From NCBI RefSeq assembly GCF_013141775.1, contig NZ_WHOB01000037.1, positions 62,001 to 126,000 on the forward strand: a stretch of 64,000 nt of DNA. Reading direction: 5' to 3'. Numbering within the stretch: the first letter of the stretch is position 1; each line of letters starts with the position of its first letter. This DNA is from Paenibacillus phytohabitans. Its GTDB lineage: Bacteria > Bacillota > Bacilli > Paenibacillales > Paenibacillaceae. The notes beneath the pieces are model-generated. The model was not told where the DNA came from, searched no databases, and saw only the letters and a list, made by a program, of their open reading frames with translations. Position numbers and translations under genes: made by a program. Positions 24,820 through 33,750 of the stretch are shown here, piece after piece.

Positions 24820-25077
24820 TTGAGTGAACCGTCCAACATCATTAAACGGGTTATCGGAAAAACCGTTAAAGCTATACGTATCAAACAAGGTCTTAGCCAA
24901 GAGGATCTGGCGCATGAATGCAATGTCGACCGATCCTATATTTCCATGATTGAGGTTGGCAGAAACGAGCCTTCCGTCACGAAAATATTTGATCTCTGCC
25001 AGGGACTGAAAATTAAGCCATCCGACTTTTTTAAGCTGATTGAGATAGAATATGATAAAGCGCATGAAAACGGGTGA
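24820..25077 (+). CDS. Small Xre-family helix-turn-helix regulator
   Basis: This 85-aa protein is essentially one Cro/CI-type helix-turn-helix (residues ~10-70: VKAIRIKQGLSQEDLAHECNVDRSYISMIEVGRNEPSVTKIFDL). It reads like SinR-type short repressors without a sensor domain. The start is TTG 24820; AAAAGGGG upstream is a weak but correctly placed site, and no ATG is available. It ends at a strong bidirectional terminator. Targets are unknown; the divergent TPR-like gene 216 bp away is a candidate. Confidence 0.85.
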   Translation: MSEPSNIIKRVIGKTVKAIRIKQGLSQEDLAHECNVDRSYISMIEVGRNEPSVTKIFDLCQGLKIKPSDFFKLIEIEYDKAHENG

Positions 25078-25083
25078 ACGTAA

Positions 25084-25127
25084 ATAAGAGCGGGACATAA
25101 AGCTGTTAGCTTATGCTCCGCTCTTAT
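25084..25127. terminator. Bidirectional terminator
   Basis: ATAAGAGCGG and CCGCTCTTAT form a perfect 10-bp stem with an inner AGCT-centred stem. It sits between the convergent Xre and VOC genes and is followed by T-rich sequence. Confidence 0.85.
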
Positions 25128-25129
25128 CT

Positions 25130-25582
25130 TTATTTATTACTGAGTTGTTGCGCCAAACCGACCAGAATTCCTTCGGTTCCACGAATGTAACAGAGCTTAT
25201 AAGAGTCCTCGTACTGAACTACCTCGCCAACGAGCTGAGCACCATACCTAGTGAGTCTGGATACCATTTCGTCAATGTCTTCAACGGTGAACATGACACG
25301 TAGATAACCGAGAGCATTTACAGGAGCAGTCCGGTGATCTGATATAGCAGGCGGATTGATGAATCGCGAAAGTTCAATTCGGCTGTGGCCATCCGGGGTA
25401 ACCATCATAGCAATCTCTACGTATTGAGAACCCAGTCCGGTTACGCGGCCAGCCCATTCACCTTCGACGGTGGCTCGCCCTTCGAGCTTCAGGCCAATCT
25501 CCTCAAAAAAAGAGATTGCCTCGTCCAAAGACTCTACAACAATGCCGACATTATCCATTCTTAGTAATTTGTTTTCTGCCAT
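25130..25582 (-). CDS. VOC/glyoxalase-family protein
   Basis: This 150-aa protein has paired beta-alpha-beta-beta-beta modules: MDNVGIVVESLDEAISFFEEIGLKLEGR, then LGYLRVMFTVEDIDEMVSRLTRYGAQLVGEVVQYEDSYKLCYIRGTEGILVGLAQ. The second module keeps the typical YIRGPEG-like turn and a terminal acidic or polar site, so a glyoxalase or dioxygenase-like metal fold is expected. The substrate cannot be named. The gene is single, and the start ATG 25582 lies close to an AAGGAGATGAG site. It converges on the small Xre gene. Confidence 0.85.
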   Translation of the reverse strand: MAENKLLRMDNVGIVVESLDEAISFFEEIGLKLEGRATVEGEWAGRVTGLGSQYVEIAMMVTPDGHSRIELSRFINPPAISDHRTAPVNALGYLRVMFTVEDIDEMVSRLTRYGAQLVGEVVQYEDSYKLCYIRGTEGILVGLAQQLSNK

Positions 25583-25723
25583 AGTCTCATCTCCTTATCA
25601 TTATTCATGATGACATAGATACGGGCGATTTATTATTTTATCGTATCACTCTTCACATGCACCAATATTTTACAATGATAAGCTTAACAATGTATACCTT
25701 ATGACATTTTAGGAGGTAGTATA

Positions 25724-26194
25724 ATGAGCAAGTACAACGAAGCCATGAAGCTGCTGGAAGAACAAGTGGGTAACAAGGACGGCCTGATCACTCTGTCTAC
25801 CATCGCGCTGGAACCCGGGGCCAATGGTATAAGCCGTCCCGCCGCCCGCATAGTGGACGCCTATTATGAGGACGGCGCGTTCTACACCGTCACTTATGCG
25901 ACCTCAGGCAAAATGCGGCAGATCGCCCAGAACCCCGAAGTCGCCGTTTGTATCATCGTCGAAAACTTTACGGCCGATGGTATCGGTGAGAACCTGGGCT
26001 GGGTATGTGACGAGAATAACGCCGAGATGATGACTAAGCTGCGCACTATATTCGCCGATTGGTATAACGAAGCCAATAACGACGAAGACCCAAACACATG
26101 CCTGCTGCGCATTCGCCTGACAAAGGGCCTGTGGAATGATGCCCATAAAGGGATCAGAAATGAGATTGATTTTATCAATAAGACGGCAAATTAA
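25724..26194 (+). CDS. Pyridoxamine 5'-phosphate oxidase-like flavin protein
   Basis: This 156-aa protein has the split-barrel FMN-binding fold: LITLSTIALEPGANGISRPAARIVDAYYEDGAFYTVTY, then SGKMRQIAQNPEVAVCIIVENF. The pattern TSGKMRQIAQNPEVAV (phosphate-binding Lys/Arg and the following Asn-Pro) is typical of general-stress or pyridoxamine-oxidase-like proteins. ATG 25724 follows AGGAGG. The true substrate is unknown; members include deazaflavin or FMN reductases and heme-handling proteins. It is monocistronic, with a bidirectional terminator downstream. Confidence 0.85.
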   Translation: MSKYNEAMKLLEEQVGNKDGLITLSTIALEPGANGISRPAARIVDAYYEDGAFYTVTYATSGKMRQIAQNPEVAVCIIVENFTADGIGENLGWVCDENNAEMMTKLRTIFADWYNEANNDEDPNTCLLRIRLTKGLWNDAHKGIRNEIDFINKTAN

Positions 26195-26222
26195 GTGATC
26201 TATGTGATAGAACAGTCAGCAA

Positions 26223-26261
26223 AAAAGGTTCATCGCAGCAGTCCGCCGCGATGAACCTTTT
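26223..26261. terminator. Bidirectional terminator
   Basis: AAAAGGTTCATCGC and GCGATGAACCTTTT form a perfect 14-bp stem around an 11-nt loop, between the convergent PNPOx-like and giant SLH genes. Confidence 0.9.
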
Positions 26262-26292
26262 CATAAGAACCAACTAAATGATAACATCTACA

Positions 26293-29200
26293 TTAGAACT
26301 TTATAAAACCCGTAAGGCCTGGGAATTGACTTCCCGGAAATCCCGGAAAACCTGGAAATCCCGGATTTTCACCCTCTCCACCTTCTCCGCTTCCTTCGTC
26401 AGGCAAGATAAGCTCATAAGTCACATTTTGTGCCGGTACTAAGTTCATAGCATACTCATCAATTTCCGGTGCCCCGTCTAACGCCTTCCATCCAATTCCA
26501 GTCACTCCTAATCCCCAGACAGATTTACTTGGAATCGTGAATTGTACGCCGAAACGATAGGTTTCCTCGTTGATTAGCTTTTCTTCTTGTGTAAATGGAT
26601 CAATGTAGATAAATTTCACTTTATACACATTTCTATCATAATATAGCTGGAGCGTCGTACTGCCATCTTCATCAACCACTCCACTGCTTATGGTTGCATA
26701 ATCGGTACCCGTTCCTTCTAGAGTATAGAATCCAGAGTAGGTTTTATGGGTTGCAGTTACCGTGTCCCCTACTATTCCTTCTAGCTCTTCTGTATCCACT
26801 AATTCAAATGGAGCATCAATACCCGTACCTCTTTGATAATGCTCCACCGTATACTTTTGACGTTCTGCAGCCTCCGTCCACTGTGCAGTGTAGGTCAGAT
26901 TTTCCGCTGGCATTTCACGATTCTCTGACGGAATTGCTGGTGACCAGCCTGCAAAAGTATAACCTTCACGCGTTGGGTCAGATGGTATTTGATAAGGCAT
27001 TCCTGCACTTAAATAGCTTTTTCCAGAAACACCATCAGCAAAAGTTCCTTCATTCGAATCAAACGTTAGCTCATATTTACGCTGTAGATATTGCCTCACT
27101 ACAAGCTCATTTTTAGGACGTTCCGGATCTACTACAATTGTATAATCTGTTGGAAGACCCCAATCATCTGCTAACTCGTACTCATTGGGACTGTTATAAT
27201 AGCCTGCCGCTTGGGTACGTGCATTGAACACTTTGTAGGCAGTTGCCAGATAAATTTCACTGCCCACTTTCGAGAATTCTCCTTCGTAGCTGTCTCTTGA
27301 ATAATATTCTACAAGTACCCTCATATCCTTCTTCAAATCGAAATAGGCCGTGTAGGTTTTCGGTGTAGCCGGAACAAGATTATCCATTGATTCCCAGCCA
27401 AGGAAAGTAAGACCTTTAATATTCGTCACATAGCTCGGAACATCCAGACTGGCCCCATACTTCATATATTCAATATATTGCGTTGCGGCAATGGGTACAT
27501 CATCTGTTGCCTTCGAATAGTCAAGCTGGAAGGTTAGCTCGATCATTTCGCGTTTATATGAGTACTTGATTACAGTTGATCCGTCTGCCTTAATAACCAC
27601 TTGAGTCTTTTGAGGCGTAATGAATCCTGGGATGTCTTTCGGACCTACTGAAGGTACAGCATTCGTTGTTCCTCTTAATTTTTCTGTATCAACTAATGTG
27701 TAGCCATCATCATATAAATTTTCAGTATAGGTTTCTACCAGATACGGCGTATCCGTAGCAGGTTGAAATGCAGCATAGAAATTAAGATCTTTGGCATCCA
27801 TTACAGTTGGAAGCGGAACCTTCCATCCTATCGTTCCCAGGCTCTCATTATACCAGCCTATGAATGTATACCCTAGCTTGGTAGGATCCGGGATCTGAGG
27901 AATCGCCGACAAATATTTACCACTAATTTGCCGCATAATTCTCATATCAGAAAGCGGTAATTTTTCATCAAGTTCCTTTAATGTCATCGTATAGCTGTCT
28001 TTAAGATTATCATATGAGACTGTATAGGTACGAGTCAGAGGATCAGAACCTAATGATGCGCTTGGCCCGTCATAAGTGATATATAATTCTGTATCATATC
28101 CAGTTTCATCATCACGATCAGGTGTGATAGTACGGTTGCGAGGATCATACCTGAAGTTGTCCCTATTCGAGAAACTGATTCTAAAGTAAGAAACATCTTG
28201 TGGAGAAGAAGTCAGTTCACCATCGTGTAAATCCATCTTATCCATCATAAAGTATTCAAGTGGTAATTGATAAGATATCTTTCCAAACTCACCATGCATC
28301 TCTATCGGCTCAACATCATCCTGTTCGTAAGAGAAATCCAGGATCGCGTTACGTGTACCCATTTCAAATAGAGGCTTCTCATAGGTCGTCGAGTAAGGTA
28401 CGACCGAGAAGGTTCCCTTAAACGCCTGCGCAATAATTTTTATTTCTAAATATAGCCCGATCTCTGCATGATAAGCCCCTTTCATACTAGAAATCGCAGG
28501 TTTCCCTTCAGTCCTCTCATAATGATAATAGAAGAAGCCCCATAATTTTATATACCCTCCTAGCTCTGCTTGCACCCCTATACTATTAAGCTCCGTGGAT
28601 AAGGCACCAACCTCTACCGTAAGACGAATCCCGGCTCTTAACCCTAATTCACCCATCGCATAGAAGGTAAAGTTATACTTTTCAGGTACAAGCGTAGTTT
28701 GAGAGTTACTAACCTCAGCTGCAATGATGCGCATATTAAAACCATAGCGTTGACCATTTTCATACGTATATATAATTCCAACCGAGATATTAACCTTTGC
28801 ACTAACTACGAACTCTGCCTTAAATACAATCTCAAAAATACCATTAACGACTCGCACTTGGGTCCTAAATATTTCTTGTGTAACGATATCAACCCAATCA
28901 ATATCTTCATTGTCCAGGAAATCTGCATATAGATCCGGTAAGCTGTCCGAGATCTCATCAATTTCCGTATCTGTGTACTTTTCAGACTCTTCCATAACCT
29001 TCTTAATTTGTCTTGCGACGTTAATAACATCATCACTCTTCCAATCAATATCTTCCTCTTTCTCGAATAGTCCGAGATTGGCATCGAATCTTACGGCCGT
29101 ATACGTATATACATCAAGATTGGCATATACTGAATAATCGACGGGTATTGAGAAAAACCAGAATTCTTCCCAGTAAATATTCCCACCGGCGCTAAGGTTA

Positions 29201-31776
29201 ACTGAAAATTCTTGCTCAAATGTCCCTGTTAATTTAATTTTAATTTCGTGATTTGCACTAACCTCGATGGTTACCTCTGCTTCAATTTGTAAAGCGGCGC
29301 GGATACCTGTTTTTCCTTCGAAGTGGTTTAGGTTCGGTGAAATATCTACCTTTACTTGTTCAACAGATACTTCCACCTTTGCGCCGGCTATCTTCATCAA
29401 GCTAGTCCCTGCAGCTGCATTTTCACTGAGATACTGAATATCGCTATCACTGAACTGGTTATCTACATTAAGCTCCTTAAAGCTGTCTGTTTGCAGTGCC
29501 ATCGATGCAAGATAGCCTGAAGCGCGCTGTGCAAATCCGCTATCCATTGCTTCACTAGTCATCTCTGCTTCCAGTTGGGCAATGCTATCATCACTAAGCA
29601 GCTTTTCATTCTCTACTTTTTGATCTTTTTTATAATAATCGAATGAGCTACGCATTGCTTCTTCGCTAATAGCCTCATAAGTAATCGTATACGTATTATT
29701 AGCAAGATTAACTGCTCTGATCTGTGCATAGTTGAGAAGCTGAGAGGCCTCACTCAATTCCCCTGTATAGAATGCGATGAAATCTCCTGGCTCGACGGTA
29801 AGATCTTCTTTGAAATTAAAGCCCGCATACTTTGCATCCGAGAAATCCATCGTTGATTCAGATACCGTGATTGAATTATTGTTCGGATCACCATCCGTAT
29901 CCTCAGCAGCATTTACGGGTAAAACATCTGGTACAAAAATAATATCCGCTACATCTGGCGCGCCGTAATGATACTCATTGCCATTTTTGATTGAAAAAAT
30001 TTGGACGTAAGAAATGTTTCCTTCATCCTCTAACGGCGCGCTTCCATGATGCTCACTTGGATTAGCACCGTCATAAATGGCAACGGTATCTCCTACTTCG
30101 ATCCCACCGCCATCATGAATGAAGTAGCCATCCTGATAGTCGTTTACGGTTGTTTCCGTAGTTCCCTTATTGATATCATACGTATATAACGGGTTCGCAA
30201 TAAACTTAGCCTGCTGACCGTCTTGACTCATCAAAGACACTTCAGATGCACTTATAAATTTCAGGTCCGGATTGAATTTAAGATTGTTGACTTCAGCCTT
30301 AGCTGTCGTAAAATCAACTTCCCTTGTGGATGAATCATATTCCGTATCGCCTTCTTTGAATACCAAAGCATCTTCAGTCAATACGAGCTTGAATGTACCT
30401 CCCTCAGGAAATTGCTTATTCTTGTTATTGGCAGTAATAATGTATTCATTATCCACCTTAGTTATGGAAATACCTGAATACTTCACAAAATCAAGATGCG
30501 TAGATGCGCTAAACTTAATCGCATTCTTAATCATAGATTCTGTTAATTCTCCAGAGCTATCAACGACTTTAATTGAAAATGTGCTTGGCTGATCCAGCTT
30601 ACTAATCACAGGTATACTTTGAACTTCGAGTGCCTGATCCGATAATCTTTCGAATTTGGCATATAGTGTCATGTCACTGGTTACGATTGCATCTAAAGAA
30701 ACCTCCGTAGTAAACTCACTATCCGTATACCAGCCTAGGAACGTGTAATTTTCTTTTTGCGTAGTTGGTAATTCGCCTAGTGATTGACCTGCAACAACGT
30801 ACCTATTCGCTATAGCGGTTCCGCCATTTGTATTAAATGTAATGGTGAAGGTTCCGCTAGTTGATGTTGGAGATGGAGTTGGTGTAGATACCGGTGTAGA
30901 TGTTGATGTAGATGCAGATGTTGATGTTAATGTCGGTGTTGATGTCGGTGTTGGTGTCGATGTGGATGTTGGGATCGCTGTTGATGCCGGTGAAGTGTTT
31001 TTCTTAATCACCTCATTACTGCGCATGACAAACGAAGCCGCTTCAGCACGAGTTGCATTGAAGGCTGGATTGAAATTACCGCTTGGGTCGCCATTGATTA
31101 GACCAGCTCTCCATAATGCTAATACAGCATCCTTTGCCCAGCTTGAAACATTACCAATATCGTTTGGCTCTGTATTAATAGTATTTCCTGTTTGATAGCC
31201 GATGTTAAATTCCTCGAAATATCTAACCATAATAGTAGCCATTTGCTCTTTAGTCACCGTACTGTTTGGTGCAAACTTACGATTGCCTACCCCTGTTACA
31301 ATACCGTTCTTATTTGCCCATTCTACGTACGGTGCATAATAAGAACCCGCGGACACATCCGTGAATGAAGAGGCTGAGGTGTATTGGGAAGAATCAATTC
31401 CTGCTACACGTCCAAGAACAGTAACGAACATTGCACGTGTCATTGTGCCTTGTGGTGAGAAAGTGTGCTCCCCTGTACCTTGGAATAGGCCATTCTGATA
31501 CACATAATTTGCTGCTTCGAAGAACCAATTGCCTTGCTTCACATCATTGAAAGAACTTGCTGTATTCCCATTCGTCAAATTCGGTGCGTCGGCAACCGGA
31601 TTGATATTTTGCGCGATATTACTCCAGCCACTTGATAGCTCATTGGATGGAGGTAATTCCAACGATTCTGTTCTAGACTCACTAGGATTGCTCGTTTGCG
31701 CCGATGTCAAACCTGGCGATACTAGGGAGACCAACAATAACACTGCAAACATTAAACTAATAATCCGTTTGTACAA
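26293..31776 (-). CDS. Giant SLH-domain surface protein with InlB-type repeats
   Basis: This 1827-aa secreted protein has a signal peptide (residues 1-27) and three SLH domains (~75-127, ~138-190, ~208-258) for wall anchoring. A Thr/Ser/Pro linker (~262-305) and an InlB-type repeat (~308-375: ITFNTNGGTAIANRYVVAGQ ... LYAKFE) follow. A long central region (~380-1320) includes an amphipathic beta stretch (VEVSVEQVKVDISPNLNHF ...). The C-terminal ~500 residues hold several more InlB/MucBP-like repeats (FIGWYNES, FLGWESMDN, FDSNEGTFADGVSG, FAGWSPAI). The tail GFPGFPGFPGSQFPG echoes the collagen-like gene at 547-954. The start is TTG 31776, seven bases after AGGGGGA. No enzyme motif was found; an adhesin or wall-structure role is likely. 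It is visibly AT-richer than its neighbours. Confidence 0.85.
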   Translation of the reverse strand: MYKRIISLMFAVLLLVSLVSPGLTSAQTSNPSESRTESLELPPSNELSSGWSNIAQNINPVADAPNLTNGNTASSFNDVKQGNWFFEAANYVYQNGLFQGTGEHTFSPQGTMTRAMFVTVLGRVAGIDSSQYTSASSFTDVSAGSYYAPYVEWANKNGIVTGVGNRKFAPNSTVTKEQMATIMVRYFEEFNIGYQTGNTINTEPNDIGNVSSWAKDAVLALWRAGLINGDPSGNFNPAFNATRAEAASFVMRSNEVIKKNTSPASTAIPTSTSTPTPTSTPTLTSTSASTSTSTPVSTPTPSPTSTSGTFTITFNTNGGTAIANRYVVAGQSLGELPTTQKENYTFLGWYTDSEFTTEVSLDAIVTSDMTLYAKFERLSDQALEVQSIPVISKLDQPSTFSIKVVDSSGELTESMIKNAIKFSASTHLDFVKYSGISITKVDNEYIITANNKNKQFPEGGTFKLVLTEDALVFKEGDTEYDSSTREVDFTTAKAEVNNLKFNPDLKFISASEVSLMSQDGQQAKFIANPLYTYDINKGTTETTVNDYQDGYFIHDGGGIEVGDTVAIYDGANPSEHHGSAPLEDEGNISYVQIFSIKNGNEYHYGAPDVADIIFVPDVLPVNAAEDTDGDPNNNSITVSESTMDFSDAKYAGFNFKEDLTVEPGDFIAFYTGELSEASQLLNYAQIRAVNLANNTYTITYEAISEEAMRSSFDYYKKDQKVENEKLLSDDSIAQLEAEMTSEAMDSGFAQRASGYLASMALQTDSFKELNVDNQFSDSDIQYLSENAAAGTSLMKIAGAKVEVSVEQVKVDISPNLNHFEGKTGIRAALQIEAEVTIEVSANHEIKIKLTGTFEQEFSVNLSAGGNIYWEEFWFFSIPVDYSVYANLDVYTYTAVRFDANLGLFEKEEDIDWKSDDVINVARQIKKVMEESEKYTDTEIDEISDSLPDLYADFLDNEDIDWVDIVTQEIFRTQVRVVNGIFEIVFKAEFVVSAKVNISVGIIYTYENGQRYGFNMRIIAAEVSNSQTTLVPEKYNFTFYAMGELGLRAGIRLTVEVGALSTELNSIGVQAELGGYIKLWGFFYYHYERTEGKPAISSMKGAYHAEIGLYLEIKIIAQAFKGTFSVVPYSTTYEKPLFEMGTRNAILDFSYEQDDVEPIEMHGEFGKISYQLPLEYFMMDKMDLHDGELTSSPQDVSYFRISFSNRDNFRYDPRNRTITPDRDDETGYDTELYITYDGPSASLGSDPLTRTYTVSYDNLKDSYTMTLKELDEKLPLSDMRIMRQISGKYLSAIPQIPDPTKLGYTFIGWYNESLGTIGWKVPLPTVMDAKDLNFYAAFQPATDTPYLVETYTENLYDDGYTLVDTEKLRGTTNAVPSVGPKDIPGFITPQKTQVVIKADGSTVIKYSYKREMIELTFQLDYSKATDDVPIAATQYIEYMKYGASLDVPSYVTNIKGLTFLGWESMDNLVPATPKTYTAYFDLKKDMRVLVEYYSRDSYEGEFSKVGSEIYLATAYKVFNARTQAAGYYNSPNEYELADDWGLPTDYTIVVDPERPKNELVVRQYLQRKYELTFDSNEGTFADGVSGKSYLSAGMPYQIPSDPTREGYTFAGWSPAIPSENREMPAENLTYTAQWTEAAERQKYTVEHYQRGTGIDAPFELVDTEELEGIVGDTVTATHKTYSGFYTLEGTGTDYATISSGVVDEDGSTTLQLYYDRNVYKVKFIYIDPFTQEEKLINEETYRFGVQFTIPSKSVWGLGVTGIGWKALDGAPEIDEYAMNLVPAQNVTYELILPDEGSGEGGEGENPGFPGFPGFPGSQFPGLTGFIKF

Positions 31777-32100
31777 AGACTATTCCCCCTAATAAATGAA
31801 TTACATGAAAAAAAACGACTGACACCCTATTACAGTGTCCAGCCTCTTGTGCATCCAATTGTTATCTTCATTTATGTTAGCATAGCAACTTAACCCTCAT
31901 CTGAAACTTAAAGAAAACTTTAACTTTATCTTAAATAATGGAAGGTAGAAATACAGCGAAAATGATGTTCATCTAAAAAAAATAGCGGCGAAAGAGAGTT
32001 TATCTCTTCGCCGCTTACCGGGATACTCTGGATACAGGTCCATATTGAGAGGTGACTAATTATTATTTGAGCGTTTCATTTCGGTAGCCCTTCTCCCTAA
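31777..32100. other. Intergenic region upstream of the giant SLH gene
   Basis: This 324-bp gap contains the Shine-Dalgarno of the giant gene and an imperfect GACAC/GTGTC dyad near 31822-31840. A/T-rich near-direct repeats (CTTAAAG, CTTTAAC, TCTTAAA) span 31908-31936. The terminator of the S51-like peptidase gene is at 31975-32015. No tRNA or small ORF was convincing. Confidence 0.5.
31975..32015 (-). terminator. Terminator after the S51-like peptidase gene
   Basis: AGCGGCGAAAGAGA pairs with TCTCTTCGCCGCT with one bulged A. On the minus strand it runs into a T-run of eight (A-run 31975-31982). Confidence 0.85.
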
Positions 32101-32769
32101 TTAGAGCGTCTCAACCAATTTCTGAATCTTGGAGCGGGAAATTAAATATAAAGGACCCATTGTTTCGATTTTGCCGTCCTTTACACGTATAGCGCTCTCC
32201 TGTTCTGCCGCATAGACATCGATCTCTTCAGACAAGGGGAACAGGTAGCCTTGAACAAACATGGCGTAGCCACGCTTAGAATGAGATTCATAGGCAAAAT
32301 GATCAAAGCCAATCCCCTCATAAATCGTACTCGTTTCAACTTCATGACCAGTGTCATTCAAGCTTAACCACTTTGCAGACATGTTTAGCGCACCGGCGCT
32401 GGCACCCAGTATAACGGCATCGCTGTTCTTAATAACATCCGATAATTCATAATCCGCCAAAAAATCGCTCTGCAAAATAGGATACCCGCCGCATAAAAAA
32501 ATGACAGAAGCGTTCTGAATGAACCTCTGGGCATCCTCCTTCTGCATACGGTAATCAATGAAATGATATTCATCAAAAGTAATGTTAGCCTGATTCAGCC
32601 ATGTCCATTCAGAGAGTTCATCAAAGTTAATTGGCTCATCTGTGTAACCAGACGGGTCAGCGCTAATCATAACAAGCGATTGTCTGTCTTGTATATCCTC
32701 CTGCAAACAATGGACCAGCTTCTCTGGAAAAAAATGATTAAACCAACTGAAATAGTAGTGAGTACTCAA
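32101..32769 (-). CDS. Peptidase S51-like (type 1 glutamine amidotransferase-like) protein
   Basis: This 222-aa protein has the class I amidotransferase-like fold of aspartyl dipeptidases and cyanophycinases: SVIFLCGGYPILQSDFL, then the nucleophile elbow AVILGASAGALNMS with Ser124. A Cys-to-Ser elbow of this kind marks family S51 rather than glutamine amidotransferases. FDHFAYESHSKRGYAMFVQ supplies a candidate catalytic His, and SAIRVKDGKIETMGPLYLI is the usual C-terminal end. The start is TTG 32769, nine bases after GGAGG. Only 21 bp separate it from the DUF2785 gene, and a terminator follows. A dipeptidase role is by family. Confidence 0.85.
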   Translation of the reverse strand: MSTHYYFSWFNHFFPEKLVHCLQEDIQDRQSLVMISADPSGYTDEPINFDELSEWTWLNQANITFDEYHFIDYRMQKEDAQRFIQNASVIFLCGGYPILQSDFLADYELSDVIKNSDAVILGASAGALNMSAKWLSLNDTGHEVETSTIYEGIGFDHFAYESHSKRGYAMFVQGYLFPLSEEIDVYAAEQESAIRVKDGKIETMGPLYLISRSKIQKLVETL

Positions 32770-32790
32770 ACTTAATTACCTCCATATGTA

Positions 32791-33645
32791 TTAATTAGCC
32801 TCTGTAAAGTGGTTCAATTTAGCTTCAGCCGTCAGCATGGCGCCGTTAAGAATAAGATTATTCCCGTCATTGTGGGCCCTCGTTCTAAAATATAGGCTGC
32901 GCACAAAATTTTTCCCGTTTACTCTGGCGACTCTCTGTGCGCGCGTATCCGGCCATTCCGTACACAGCGACAAGCTATGAATCCAGTCGGCAATCTCCTG
33001 CTGCGGAAGCAGTGCTTCGCTAATCATCGTATCCACAATGCTGGCCATGCGCTCGTCTTCCTCCTCGTCAAATATCCGGACACCGTTATGCAGCATCCCT
33101 GTAATCGCCTCCAGCACCTCGCGCTGCACTGCATTATCGCTTTCCGGACAGCGGATCAGCTCCTCGAGGGCATCTGCCCCGTGAGCCGCGGCATGAGCCC
33201 AGCCTTCGACTGCCAGATAACCGCGCAGGTCCTTCTCCTCCTGGTAGTAGCGAAGCAGCGAATGATGTAGATGCTGGAACTCATTTGGAGTCAAGAATGA
33301 ATTATTCCTGTGCCGCTGTACAATAAGAACGATAGGCAGAACCGCAAACGCCCTGGTGAGTACACTATGGTCATCCTCGCTTCCAATCCGATAGAACAAA
33401 TGCCGGTCATCCATCAGGACAGCCAAAAGATGCTGCATTTCCGCACTTGAGAACTTATTATCGCGCTTCAGCCATATGTGAAAAGTGGAATAGATATGCT
33501 CACGGAGCTCCGATTCCGGATCGCCAATATGCCGCAGCATCAGACAGGTAAAGTCTTGTAATCTTTCTCCCTCACGCAGGATATAGCGTTCCTCCTCCAA
33601 TCTTTGCAGCTTCCGTATCAGTTCTGTTCGTGTGTCCTCGTGCAT
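32791..33645 (-). CDS. DUF2785-family protein
   Basis: This 284-aa all-helical protein matches the DUF2785 family I recall, with the diagnostic LRGYLAVEGWAHAAAHGADALEELIRCPE in the middle. MLRHIGDPESELREHIYSTFHIWL near residue 35-60 and a C-terminal NFVRSLYFRTRAHNDGNNLI are also present. No catalytic motif is evident; the His-rich GWAHAAAHGAD could be functional. ATG 33645 follows AGGAG at long spacing (12 nt). It is co-directional with the S51-like gene and lies downstream of a WYL regulator, with a hairpin between them. Confidence 0.8.
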   Translation of the reverse strand: MHEDTRTELIRKLQRLEEERYILREGERLQDFTCLMLRHIGDPESELREHIYSTFHIWLKRDNKFSSAEMQHLLAVLMDDRHLFYRIGSEDDHSVLTRAFAVLPIVLIVQRHRNNSFLTPNEFQHLHHSLLRYYQEEKDLRGYLAVEGWAHAAAHGADALEELIRCPESDNAVQREVLEAITGMLHNGVRIFDEEEDERMASIVDTMISEALLPQQEIADWIHSLSLCTEWPDTRAQRVARVNGKNFVRSLYFRTRAHNDGNNLILNGAMLTAEAKLNHFTEAN

Positions 33646-33718
33646 TTCGTCGGTTCACTCCTAGCCTAGTTATAGCGGGCGTTATGTATTCTATCCGCCG
33701 ATATCCCCACTATAGAAC

Positions 33719-33750
33719 ACAATGACTGACACCAGGGCGTCAGTCATTGT
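33719..33750 (-). terminator. Hairpin overlapping the stop of the first WYL regulator
   Basis: ACAATGACTGAC and GTCAGTCATTGT form a perfect 12-bp stem with an 8-nt loop. The TGA stop (33740-33742) is inside the stem. The second WYL gene at 47239 ends with the same arrangement. Confidence 0.75.

Noticed and set aside
30850..30990. Short tandem repeats resembling a CRISPR or minisatellite array
   Set aside because: In-frame codons for the Thr/Ser/Pro linker of the giant SLH protein; units are 6-9 bp and have no unique spacers.
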